NCBI GenBank assembly: GCA_949752745.1
Contig: OX457031.1
Location: 51,035,103 to 51,099,102 of the forward strand
Reading direction: 5' to 3'
DNA: 64,000 nucleotides
Source: Protula sp. h YS-2021
Taxonomy: Eukaryota; Annelida; Polychaeta; Sabellida; Serpulidae
A program made the translations under genes and the position numbers. The notes below the pieces were generated by a model. That model did no database searches. It was not told the origin of the DNA and saw nothing but the letters and a program-made list of their open reading frames with translations. Below are positions 11,301-22,226 of this stretch, piece by piece (the stretch's first letter is position 1; each line of letters opens with the position of its first letter).

Positions 11301-11930
11301 TATTTGCGCATATAGGGTCGAAAATGACCTCGCCCAGAATCGCTATATCTCTAATCGTTTTCGAAATTATAGTCAACTTTCGGTTTTTGACCTTGACCGT
11401 GACCGACAACATCAAGGTCACCGAGGCATTTTTAAAGTAACGTTATTTGCGCACAAAGGGTCCAAACTGAGCTCAAGATAGCCCTCTCACTAACCGTTTT
11501 CAAGATAATAGTCTACTTTCTATTTTTGACCTTGACCATGACCGAGAAGGTCAATGTCACCGAGGGAGTTCTTATGTAACGTTGTTTAGGCCCAGGTGGT
11601 CGACAATCAGCTCGAAATCGCTCTGTTTCTAAACGTTTTCGAAATAATAGTCAACTTCCGGTTTTTGACCTTGACCGTGACCGAGAATGTCAAGGTCACC
11701 AAGGTACCTCTTATGTAACGTTGTTTAGGCCTAAGGGGTTGACAGTCAGCTTGAAATCGCTCTATGTCGGTTTTCGAGATAATAGTCAACTTCCAGTTTC
11801 GACCTTGACCGTGACCGAGAACGTCAAGTTCACCGAGCATTTCATATGTAACGGTTTTTGAGCCCAAGGGTTCGAAAATGAGCTCAAAATCGCTCAATCT
11901 CTGATCGTTTTCGAGATAATAGTCAGTGAC
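8336..11930. repeat. About 27 tandem monomers of about 132 bp (GACCTTGACC/GGTCAAGGTCA array)
   Basis: Each monomer runs: GGGTCGAAAATGA-GCTCAAAAT, TCTCTAATCGTTTTCGAGAT, AATAGTCAACTTCCGGTTTT, TGACCTTGACCGTGACCGAG, then GGTCAAGGTCACCGAGG, a CTTATGTAACGTT-like segment and TTTAGGC. TGACCTTGACC and GGTCAAGGTCA are perfect inverted arms. Short antisense frames here are by-products. Related sequence occurs in inverse orientation at 24960-25470 and in the same orientation at 46836-47480. Confidence 0.92.
8880..10230. repeat. 673-bp higher-order duplication inside the 132-bp array
   Basis: Five consecutive monomers are repeated almost identically: for example CGTTGTTTAGCCCCAAGG starts at 8988 and again at 9661, a spacing of 673 bp. 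The 76-codon antisense frames at 9015-9245 and 9688-9918 differ at one residue. This is the youngest event in the array. Confidence 0.88.
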
Positions 11931-12414
11931 TTTAATTTAACATTGACCGCTGAGGTTCAAAAAAATTGCGGGTTCACGGAGACCTCGTCGCCCTCTATAC
12001 GTGTACCGAATTTCATCTCCTCCTGTAGGAGGAGTTTTGTGGAAACCATCCAAACGGAACAAAAAAACGAAAAAGAGGGCAGAAACTTTCAGAAAAGTTA
12101 AAAACTTATACCCAGTTGCAAAAAGTTTGCAAGTGGAAATTGTACAAAAAGTTGTGAAAGATAAGTTGTGAAATATCTTGATACAGTCAAGTACCACATA
12201 TAGAATTCCGTTGATTTACAAATGACACACACAAAGCATAAAATATTATTGACACTGAAATGACGCCTGCTGGGAACCACATAAGGGCACGGGCAAATAT
12301 AAACCACCACGTAAGTATATTTTATTCCAAAATAATCTTGTCCGTGACCTACCACTTAAATGCATTTCAGGCATATCAAATGCTACCACATAATGCAGCC
12401 ACAACATAAGATAA

Positions 12415-12815
12415 CTCTCGTCGGTCCGTCCGTCTGTCCGTCTGTCACGCTTCAGTCTCACGCGCCTACAGGTCACATTAGTACATGCATTCGTTTCAAA
12501 TTTTGCACACGGCTACTCTGGACCCTTTCGCAGTGCAGTGACCAAGAATTTTCCGGATCGAGCAAAAATCGACAAATTGGCACTGGACTTAGCGTATATA
12601 CGGCAGTCTCACGCGCCTACAGGCCACATAGTACATAGATTCGTTTCAAATTTTGTACACGGCTTCTCTGGACCCTTTCGCAGTGCAGCGACTAAGAATT
12701 TTCCGGATCGAAAAAAAATTGACAAAATGGCGGATGGGACTTGACACAATGGCGGATTTTTCAAAATCGGCGCTGTACTTAGCGTATCTACGACATTCTC
12801 ACGCGCCTACTGGTT
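12415..12815. repeat. GTCTGTCC tract with three TCTCACGCGCCTAC monomers
   Basis: TCTCACGCGCCTAC starts at 12456, 12607 and 12797, with TTCGTTTCAAATTTT and TCTGGACCCTTTCGCAGTGC in between. The monomer is related, in inverse orientation, to the two monomers at 55480-55800. Confidence 0.75.
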
Positions 12816-12970
12816 AATGGATTGATTCGTCTAAATGTTAGACACTACGTCTAGCTATCATTCCACTTTTAAATTTTGCGTAGTCAACACGCAACAACCT
12901 TACACAAACCATATCCCCCACGGGGGATAGACGTACTCCTCGAGACGTGGTCAAGTTCCTTTGAAAAATG

Positions 12971-15729
12971 CTTTTGCATTGAGCAAGGTAAATTTAGGAA
13001 ATATCCTTCCGATGTATAAATAAGATTTTGTTCACTTTTACTTTAACTGCAACTTTAATGCCGAGCCCCAAAATTACTTTCGTCTGGACCTGACTAAATT
13101 AACAGTAAATTGTTGAAATATAGTGAAAATGTCTTTCTTTTAATTAATTTTAATGATATATAAAAAACGTATAAAGAACATATGTTTATGTAGCTGAGTA
13201 ATTTTACACCCCGTTTGATTTTGTATTGAATTTTTATATTGCTTACTGCGAAAGTATCATAAAGAAAAGAAAAATTACTCGACCTGCAGTCACGTATGCT
13301 CTACATTGCGTCAATCAACCATGAACAGTATAGCACGATTCATCAACAACAACGAAACAGAGTGGCGTCCTTAATTCAAGATATCACAAAAGGAAGTCAA
13401 AAAAGGTTAACCTTTACGTTTTGTTAGTCGAATGCATATATTGATTAAACACTTTTCATGTAGAATTTTGTCAAGTGCATTCTCAATCCTCTTGTACTCT
13501 CGAAAACTGGAACAATAGTTTATGCCACCATATGTGAAAACCCGGTACTTTTAAGACTCTATAAATGACGCCGTATTGACAGAACTCTGGCAAAAATCTC
13601 GGTGCATCGTCATACCTTGTTCCGCAGAATTTATTCGTCCGGCATTCCTTCAACAAGCAAGACATGTATTGACGTCACTTCGTAAAGTGCATCTACGTCT
13701 TTGGTATAGCCAACATTAATAATTTTATTTCACAAAAGCAGCATAGCTCTGAATAAATGTCCCCATATTTACGTTATTAATTTCATGATAATTTGAGGCT
13801 GAAGATACTTTTTGAAAGCCCCTGTTACTTTCTGACTGGCTGGACTGAATCTTTTATGAGAGTATTAGTTCTTATGTATGAAACCACCGAAATCTCACAC
13901 TGGATAAATCAGAGTCCATAACCACAAACTCTGTCTTGGATCACAAGGACGTAAATTTACGTATACGACATACGAGTCCCAATCTCCATCCTACTCATGT
14001 ATCTCATTACTAAACTACTTATCCCACCTTCTGACCAAGAAATCAACGAATCCGGTCACTCTTAAGGTAAGAAACTTCAAACATTTTTCCGCCCTCTCAC
14101 TCAATCCCATTCCTTCTCTCCATATCCAACTCACCTTTCCAATGAATCAAACATCACTTAATGCGCATGACGATTTCCCTCAACACCAAAAATATTCATT
14201 TTGCACCAACCCCTGCCTTTTAAGCTGCCACGCCAGTATTTCTTTGATGCCTTCACCAATTCCATCCACTCTTTGGTAGCCATATTGTCATAAAACCAAG
14301 GTGTTTGATTAAGCGGTAAGGAACCGCCTTCACTCTTTCCTAATGTAAACCCTGTGCAAACATTGCTTCCCGTGCTTTGCTCCAGTCGGTGTCGTTTCCC
14401 AAACACGTAATATTTTAAGTCATACTTTCTTTTCTCCATCAAAAAGTTTCAAACCCTCGAATCTCCCGACCTAAATTTATATTTTATTTACCTCCGCTAA
14501 ATACACCCATATTTCATAACAATATTATTCTCTTGGCAAAAACCGAAAAACTGAGCACCGCTCAGTCAGGCCGTCATTCCACTGGAGAGCTTTACCCATA
14601 TAGCTTCTCTGGCTCTCATTGCATCTCTGACTTCCAAATTTGTTACCTATTCTTACTCCGCATTTAGCAGCCTCCCAATCCCTCATCCTCCTCAGCCTTC
14701 ATCTTGTCTGCGTCTCCTTTCAGTCGTCTTCTCCGTCCTTTCCTCTATGTTAACAATTCTTCACCCTCAACCTGACCCTCTGCATTTCAACACCTTTCTC
14801 TGTCTCTTCAAAGGTCAAAACAAATTATGTCTTAAATTTTAGCACAAAAACTTGCAATTACTCCTTGCTGGGGTCACACTGTCAGCTGATAGAAATAGTG
14901 CTTAAACTACACGAGGATTAGCCAACATAATATGTATATGCACTGCAAAAACGTCTATATAATAGTATTTGAGTAAACAATCAAGTTTTTAAGCTCAATG
15001 GATCAACTAGTCAATAGGCACGTAGTATGCAAAGTCCAACTGGAATTACGAATGCTCAATGTGTAGTTACTCCATATACGGTTACGCTCGATAACTGTCG
15101 CCCAGTAGTGAAGCTTTGGCACCAAGTCATTCAATGGTAGACCACTATAATGAAGGATTGAATATTGATAATGAAATCATAAGGGCAAAGGAATGTCATC
15201 GAAAACCGGGCCTTTCGGATTAACTCGAAATGCCTGAATAAATAGAATTAAAAGGAAGAAGAAACTTAACAGTATTACAATGCTTTACTAAAGTGAAATA
15301 GTACTCGGCGACTACTGGCCCAATAGGAATTTGAATTTTAACTTCATTAATCTTTTTCAATGGCGATGTAATGGAAAAGTTTAACATATCAGTTGTACTC
15401 GTTTGCAAGAAAGTAACAGGATGCAACAATAAGTTTAGCTTTTTAGGATAATATAGTTGAAGACTGTTGATTTTTCAAACTTATTTTGCAATCCAATATC
15501 AATAACATCAAGCACCTAGATGGACGCATAAACTTTTTTACATGTGGATAATAAATTTAGACTTAATATTTTCGGATTTCATTTTTGTTGTTTTAGTGAC
15601 TGATGTATGATATTATAAAATTGATATGCAAGATGTCACATCGCCCTTGTCACTGCTCAGTGAGGGGATTTCATAAATAAGACCTCTTTAATCGAGTAGT
15701 GTTTGTTGAAAACATATGAAAACTAATAA
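12971..15729. other. A-B spacer, right part
   Basis: No convincing gene. It aligns in pieces with the B-C spacer (13290-13480 with 33030-33240; 14720-15480 with 33280-33960). The stretch 13507-14715 is absent from the B-C spacer and looks like a second insertion. It contains a fragment of a dispersed repeat at about 13590-13680 (antisense ATGCCGGACGAATAAATTCT), also seen near 49330. A minus frame at 14442-14158 (94 codons) has a mixed composition but matches no family I recognise. Confidence 0.5.
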
Positions 15730-15879
15730 GTAATTTTTGTTTTCTTTTTCTGGAAACTATTTAACAATATTACGTCACTGTTGTTGCTCCTCAACCAACG
15801 AATTTAGATTTCGCAATTGATAGTTTGTCTTGTTTTGTCTGCTGTTTCACCTGAAACGTGTAGGCAGGACATATCTCAG
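15730..15879 (+). promoter_or_regulatory. Conserved upstream region of copy B
   Basis: About 150 bp before the ATG is closely similar to the same region of copy C (34195-34344), including CAACGAATTTAGATTTC and TCTTGTTTTGT. It contains ATTACGTCACTG, a CRE-like site changed to TTACGCCACT in copy C. It may hold 5' UTR and proximal promoter; the transcription start is not resolved. Confidence 0.45.
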
Positions 15880-15969
15880 ATGTCTGTAGGAAAACCTAAC
15901 CCCGTTGCGAGTAGCTCCAATGAGAGCGAGACAAGGAGTAGAACCAATGGGGAAACCATCCTTTCCAAG
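15880..15969 (+). CDS. HK: Copy B exon 1 (start codon)
   Basis: Thirty codons from ATG: MSVGKPNPVASSSNESETR..., ending ETILSK in phase 0. This is a polar N-terminus not expected in the conserved fold. The start is chosen because it is the first ATG in frame and is shared with copy C. The donor is GTCTGT, weak at +3. Confidence 0.75.
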
Positions 15970-17766
15970 GTCTGTCTTTCAGTTATTTATACGCGTATAT
16001 CAGCTGTAGTCTTAATCGCTATCTTCTCTACCTTATTATTAGTGGGGTCCATGAATATTGAGAGTTTCCATTGGCCACTGGGAATGTGTGCCCTTACTTC
16101 ACCTAATGCTCAGTGCCTGACACATAATGTCTAAAACGTGCTCCAAGAACTTGTGATAGGCGTTGAGATATAGTCCTAAGGGAAAAACAGACTATCTTTC
16201 GGTAAAGTATAGGTTTGATCAATTGATACCACTACTCTGAAATATTCAGTTAATGTATGATTAACTTTGCACCAAAAACAATGTTCAAAAGAGAATTTGA
16301 AAGGTTTGCAGAACAAATGATTAAGCAACAATGGCTTAATAACGTTTCTAATTCCACATATATTTAACATTTAACCAAAGAATGTTGTGGTCAAGCAATT
16401 GCGATAAAACATCTAAGCAAGATAAGATTGTATAACAATGTATTGCAAATACCTCAAAATAGTTGATGATCAGTTTTAATCAGACTTTTAATTCCATGCT
16501 GATTCGATATTGGCCCAATGGTGTAAATAGATGTAAAAACACAACGTTACTTATTTTATCTGTACCTTAACGTTGCGAAAATTAGATTTGTGATACACAA
16601 CCAAATCTCAACTGGTTATAATGTTTTGATGTCGCCACTTCAAAGTGCCGTTCGACCGGCGTCGAAGTGCTTTTTTGCTACACAACTTCAGAATGTCGCA
16701 ATGGCTATGTGATTTGGATACTGATTAAACGAAAAAGTACTATATTTGGACACAAATTACAGCAAAACCACCAATTCGTAGAATTTAAGTTTCAAACTAG
16801 GTGAATAGATGACGTCCCACATTCGTATGGAATCTAATTTCAAGATTTTCCCTCCAAATTCTTGAAATATTCTTCGAATAGCGACATTCAATTTCGCAGG
16901 TCTTGTGAAGTAGAGTTGTAGGGACTTAATAATACTAGATTTTTGTTTATGCCATGGTTCTTGTCAGAGCGACACTTTTTTCGGATAGCATTATCAGCGA
17001 TGTCGTTTTTGAGACGGCACATCGGAGGTAGTATGTTTAATTTGAAATTTGAAAGGGCGTCTGGTCACCTTGAAACAGTTCACAGCAAAATTCTTTGAGC
17101 TTAGGATCATGCAAAGTAAATAGAAACATCACATTTACCTTTGCCCATAATGGTGTTTTTATGTACAATGTTAATTTTAAGGCATTGAGTTTCTTCTTCA
17201 ATACAGGAGCGTGTTTCAAACTTCAACATAAACTGCAGTAACACTGAAGTGTATAAAAATTTCATTTCTGGTACACAGCGCACGCGAAGCGATCAAGGCA
17301 TATGTGTTTTTACTATCGAAATATTATAATCCTATTCAGATATGTTCTAAGATTATGCGACACTGGTGTCATTCATTATGTTGATGTTGATTACAATATA
17401 TTTATGTTTTGAGTTATTGGTTAATTCAAAGCAGTAAAATAAAAGAACCAATAAAGCATTAGGAAGTATGATGTCCTGCTGAGCAGTGATTTTAAAAAGC
17501 TGCACTTATTTTAAAACTCTTTTACATGAATGTTTTTATAACGTCTTGTAAGGTATTAGTGCAATAACATTTTTACATTGTGAGAAAAAAAAACAATCCA
17601 AAAGGAAAAACACCTATAGAAGAGTATACAAGCTGTAACTTAAAAAAGCGCATTAAACTGTATTTCGATAGTTCACTTTGCTCTAAACAGAAACCTGTGA
17701 CATGCCAAAGTGATACTTTTATAGTTGATTTGGCACTCTTAAGTTGTTATCATTGAAGTTGCTGTT

Positions 17767-17830
<64 letters not shown>

Positions 17831-18425
17831 ATATTATTATTATTATTAGTACTGGTTAGTATTAGTAATCAGTACTATTATTAAAAGCATGTGATTTTTT
17901 CTTTAGATTTATGGCTTAAAAGCAATTCCATTTGAATTAACTAATTAATTTATCTCTTTCGTATAGTTTTAGCCGTAAATTGAGCAGCGCCATGTCGCTT
18001 CCTGTCGCCCCATGTGGTTTCTTATTGATGGCTATTATTTAAGCCAGATTCGACAGAGATGAGAGAGGTTATTTCTTGGAAGTGTGATTATTGGCTCTTG
18101 TTACAGTTGTACAGCTTCTAATAACAATGATAACAATTACAAGAAAATACTAATAATAGTAAATAATAATAATAATTAACGTAGGTGGTAGAAGTAGTAG
18201 TAAAAGTAAATAGTAGCAAGTAGTAGTAGCAGGAGCCGAAGCGGTGGTAGAATATTAGTGGCACTAGCATTAAGTAGTAAGTGAAGTTAGTGCGTAGTGA
18301 GTAATGAGTGGTAGTAGTGCTAGTACGAGGAGGAGTAGTTGTAGCTGTTGTAACAGTAGTAAGAGGAGGAGGACGAGCAGGAGGAAGAGGAGGAAGTGGA
18401 GAAGTAAATAACTTTTACTTTTCAG
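15970..18425 (+). other. Intron 1 of copy B
   Basis: 2456 bp with no exon found. It aligns in part with intron 1 of copy C (16500-17400 with 35760-36680). It holds the (CAT)n run at 17767-17831 and degenerate AGT/GTA/AGG trinucleotide stretches at about 18120-18410, just before exon 2. Confidence 0.6.
17767..17831. repeat. (CAT)n microsatellite
   Basis: About 21 perfect CAT/ATC units followed by a short (ATT) run. Intron 1 of copy C has only a degenerate ATC/ATT stretch at the matching place (37365-37425). Confidence 0.95.
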
Positions 18426-18597
18426 ATTGATGATGTCATGAAAGATTTCCGTTTGACCGAAGAGAAATGCGGTGAAATTATGAATTTACTGGAGGCGGAT
18501 ATGATGAGGGGTTTGGGCATGAACAGTGACGCGGACCATCATCCTAAAACAATCCCGATGTACCCTACCTACGTGCGCTCCCTCCCCGATGGTACAG
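18426..18597 (+). CDS. HK: Copy B exon 2
   Basis: Acceptor TTTTCAG, donor GTAAAT, phase 0 in and phase 1 out. Encodes IDDVMKDFRLTEEKCGEIMN and ends MYPTYVRSLPDGT, matching the PTFVRSxPDGTE segment of hexokinases. Confidence 0.92.
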
Positions 18598-19463
18598 GTA
18601 AATAGACATGCCAGCACACTACTGGACAAATAACAGCCAATTGCTGGATGACAGTTAGCTCAGTCGTTTATAAGGTCCCGGGATTGAATTCGGCTTCAAT
18701 GTTAAGCAGTAGTGCACCAATTGCTTACCATGTTCCTACCCCCCCCCCCCAACCCATAGATACTTGTCATCTTATATTTTACACATGTCAATTTTGATTT
18801 TTTTAAAATTTAGTATTTCATAAAACTGAAACATGACACAGATTTGTACGTTGTGCATTAGTACCAGGAGGGACAGGTGAGAGGAGGGCCGAGGAGAGCA
18901 GGTGGAGGGCAGGGGAAAGAGCAGGGGAACGTATGTGAATGGGCAGGGGAGAAGGCAGGGGGCATGGGCCAGGGAGATAGCAGAGGAGGGCAGTAGGGGG
19001 ACAGAGGCCGCACGGGGTGAGCCGGGACGAGGGCAGAGGTGCAGGTACAGCAAGGAAAAGGTAGAGGGCAGGGGAAGGCAGGTGGTTTTCGCGCATTAGA
19101 GCTCACTTAAAGCCCTGCTGCAATAGATGTAATATTGTGCGCTGATTTTCTTTTATAAAATTGGAAGAATGGCTGAATTTTAAAAAATCATAGCTTAATT
19201 TTGATTTAAATCAGTTTGTCTTGGAAGTATTCGTGGTTTTATAAATAGCTCTTTTAGTGAACGAACAAAGAAACCAACTTTGTTCTTTGTTTTTAGAAGG
19301 CTGCGGCTCTGAGAACTTTGAATTGAGTATTATTTAGAATGTTCACTACCATGCCAACACTTGTGTTGACCAACAGTTTTTTTCAGCATGTCGCAATGTC
19401 CCTGGACAACCTTCAAGGAAAATTCCTTTTATGATTGTTACGTAAAAGGTCTTTATATTTCAG
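18598..19463 (+). other. Intron 2 of copy B with a G-rich block
   Basis: 866 bp. From about 18865 to 19085 the + strand is strongly purine-rich, with GGCAGGGG/GGAGGGC units and many runs of 3-5 G. Frames through it on either strand are composition artefacts. A C-run lies at 18741-18750. Confidence 0.8.
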
Positions 19464-19606
19464 AGAAGGGTCGGTATCTTGCCTTGGATCTGGGTGGAAC
19501 AAATTTCCGTGTATTATTAGTAGACCTCAATGGATCGGAAAAGCCATGTGTGAGCAGCAAAAAGTACTTTATATCGGAAGTGATCAAGACCGGGACAGGA
19601 AAACAG
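19464..19606 (+). CDS. HK: Copy B exon 3 (phosphate site)
   Basis: Acceptor ATTTCAG, donor GTGCGG. With the last G of exon 2 it reads EKGRYLALDLGGTNFRVLLV, the phosphate-binding loop, and ends IKTGTGKQ in phase 0. Confidence 0.93.
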
Positions 19607-22004
19607 GTGCGGAGGGAGAGAGGGAGTTTTAAGAGTTTTTTCTTAGTTCCGTCCACTGTTATAAACTGTTCAATTGTCGTTGAAATTCCGGGTACTTTAC
19701 CACTTCGTTGTTATGAAACAGCTGACCTCTTAGGAGATGTGTCTGTTAGGCATAAACACAGAGTGGAAGGATATTTTTAAAAGTAGTTCCTGTCTCTATG
19801 AGTACTATTTCCGCGAAATCCCCGGTTGGTCTGTGGAGTAAAGAGGTGTTATACACAACAGACCGAACCGCCATAAAGGATGGCTATTGAAAAAAAAGAG
19901 ATCGGTTGTTCTGAGGCTGACAATTACCACCAACTTATACTTCCAACATCGGAAGTTGACCGTTATACCGAAAATTATTAGGATATTAGCTCATTTTCTA
20001 CCCTTTGAGCGTAAAAGCGTTACATGAAAAAGCAACCCGTTTTTAATGATCTCTTGCACCGTTATTTCGATATAAATTCGTTTACCTGGTTGTTGTCCAG
20101 ACCCATCGACATATTTATGCAAATTTCCTTTCCATCCCTTTTCTTTTGCGGGGGGGGGGAGGGGGGGAGGGGGCTCATTTGTTCTCTGATATTGTCTATT
20201 TTATTAATTCTTCTTGCCGTGTATTTTTGGCGGCGTTGTCTTATATTCTTTGTGCCATTTTATCTATTCATATATTTTCTTGCAATGTTATCAAATTCTT
20301 ATACTTCTTTTTACCATGTTGTATATTTTTATATTTTTATACCATGTTGACTATTCTTAAATTTTGTGCCATGTTGTGCATTCTTATATTTTTGTGCCAG
20401 TCGTCTATTCTTATAATGTCTCTTGCCCTGTTAACCGTTGATTCTTTCCTTAAATATTCTTGCCCATTTTGGCCTATTCTTGTAATTTTCTTGACTTTTT
20501 TTAGGATTTTAGTGTCCCTTGAGCCTTTCGCATGGTTTATTTCAACGTTACTTGCTGATATATATATAGCTTTGTGTCCTATTGCCAAGAAATATTAAAA
20601 TATTCGGCGATCTGATACGTCAAAATAACTCCCAATGATGCAATACATGCGTGGCCGATAAATGGTGCTTTGAGTGAACGAGTCTGTTGTTCTGCAGTTA
20701 CGGGATAGCGTTCCCTCTGGAGAGCTCCCGCAGCCAGCAATGTCATAGATATTACATGGATCAGTGGATTGAGTTCATATTTTGTTATTATTTTAAAAGA
20801 AATCTTCTTTATCCTAATGCTCCCAACGGGGGTGGAAGAGAGGGCGCTACTTGACAGCATATGTCTCTCTATGAGTAACTAAAACAACGCGGAGACAACA
20901 AGAAGGTAATTTTGGGCCCAACTTTGCTTAAAAGGAGGTAATTTACATCCTTTGTTTAATGTAGCACTTAATATCCAGTTTTCGGTCTTTGGCTGCACGA
21001 ACGTGAGGTCTATTATAAATAAATAAATAAATAATGTGATGAAAAGGGGTATTTTGTCTTTTTATTCGACACTTAAAATTTACAAGAATGTCCGCGCTTA
21101 GTTAAAAAGGGGTACTTTCAAACATGGCGGCATTGTTTTAAAGTCATGCTACGCGTGGTAACCAATTTGTTCGTGAGTATCTAATCTCTTCGTGTGGGAA
21201 GGGGGTATTGTTGGTCAGCATTCTTCGAAGGGGCATTGTAAAATATACCAAAAAATTCTTATGCTCTGCACATTATTGCTGATCGTACGTATCAATATTA
21301 ATCGTGGTTATGAAACTTTTAATTAACACTTGACAAGCTGTTGGCTTGCAGGGGTTATACGAATTTGTGCGAGCAGCCGTTCTTCCTTTTTTCTTCTTGA
21401 CAGTTTTCCGAATTTTGGTGTCTTCTTCTCTGCCACTATGGGCCCTAGGACCATGAAACTTGGAACTTATGAAGAGCTTGATCTAAACATGTGCATGTCA
21501 CTTTTTTGTTAAAACGCCATGTGAAAAGAGTGTATTTTTACTAGTAAATCCGGAGTATTTAACGTACAGTACAGAACACACAGTTACTCAGCTTTGTGCG
21601 AGCTCTCATTGAGTAAATAGATAACTCGACGTATGCCTGATCAGTCAATAAAACCTTAAGTCAGCAAAAACCAAACACTACTTGGCTTATTAGACTATTC
21701 AAGCTGTGTCCTTAGCTAATATATTTAGATGCTATTAATTTATCAACCTATGAATCTTTTTCTTGACAGTGGTCCGATTTTATAGAATATTATAAGCCAC
21801 TTACATGCTGTGCAATAAGCTCTGTACATATTTGTATAACACACTGTATGCATGTTGTAAAATACTTTACATTATTCAAGAAATAACCCACTGAGGGAAG
21901 TATTTTTGCATTTTAATTTTTGTATTTTTGTCAAGTGTTTAACATTTCGCTAGCGAAATGCGGTTATAGTTAACATTGAGTTACTGTATATATTTACATT
22001 GCAG
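19607..22004 (+). other. Intron 3 of copy B
   Basis: 2398 bp; the same intron in copy C is only 340 bp. It contains a G-run block (20150-20172), a degenerate minisatellite (20200-20530) and a diverged MITE-like copy (about 21090-21215). A frame at 20146-20598 runs through the minisatellite and is not considered coding. Confidence 0.65.
20200..20530. repeat. Degenerate minisatellite, about 30-bp units
   Basis: Units around ATTCTTATATTTTTGTGCC and ATGTTGT repeat with heavy decay across about 330 bp. Confidence 0.6.
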
Positions 22005-22226
22005 TTATTTGAGTACATCGCGAACTGTATGCATGACTTCCTCGAGGGAGAAAACTTGCTCAATACAGAAGACACAGTGCTGCTGGGATTTACTTTCTCC
22101 TTTCCTTGTGTGCAAATGGGATAAGCATCGGCCAAGCTGGCTCGCTGGACGAAGGATTTCAATTGTTCTGGAGCTGTCGATCACGATGTCGTTCAGCTGC
22201 TTGAGGAGGCCGTGCTAGCCCGCGGG
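22005..22226 (+). CDS. HK: Copy B exon 4 with in-frame TAA
   Basis: Acceptor TACATTGCAG, donor GTGAGT, phase 0 at both ends, 74 codons. Encodes LFEYIANCMHDFLEGEN, LGFTFSFPCVQMG, then TAA at 22122-22124, then ASAKLARWTKDF. Copy C has TTA (Leu) at the stop position. The rest of the exon is intact. Confidence 0.9.

Larger units (their letters stand above)
7898..12970. mobile_element. 5.07-kb insertion block with inverted terminal modules
   Basis: The left flank ends AAAAAGATG at 7897 and the right flank resumes CTTTTGCATTG at 12971. In the B-C spacer the matching sequence is continuous (AAGAGATG then CTTTTGTTTTG, about 32960-32980), so the block is an insertion, or a deletion from the other spacer. 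The left end is TTATCCCCCGTGG followed by a GTCTGTCCGTC tract. The right part holds the same TATCCCCCGTGG in inverse orientation (near-palindrome at 12913-12930). Inside are the 132-bp array, CCACATAAG words on both sides of the array, and a second GTCCGTCTGTCC tract at 12423-12446. No transposase or reverse transcriptase frame was seen, so a non-autonomous or composite element is likely. Confidence 0.65.

Noticed and set aside
8069..11897. Several 70-115-codon minus frames
   Set aside because: They repeat the same phrase with the 132-bp monomer period; tandem-repeat artefacts.
14158..14442. 94-codon minus-strand frame
   Set aside because: Composition is protein-like but no motif or family is recognisable; it lies in a segment absent from the paralogous spacer, so it may be a transposon fragment.
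15817..15879. Upstream in-frame extension of hexokinase exon 1
   Set aside because: There is no ATG upstream in frame and the segment is conserved like a UTR; the ATG at 15880 is shared with copy C.
18772..19106. Overlapping Pro/Ser-rich minus frames
   Set aside because: They mirror the G-rich block of intron 2 and have no exon signals.
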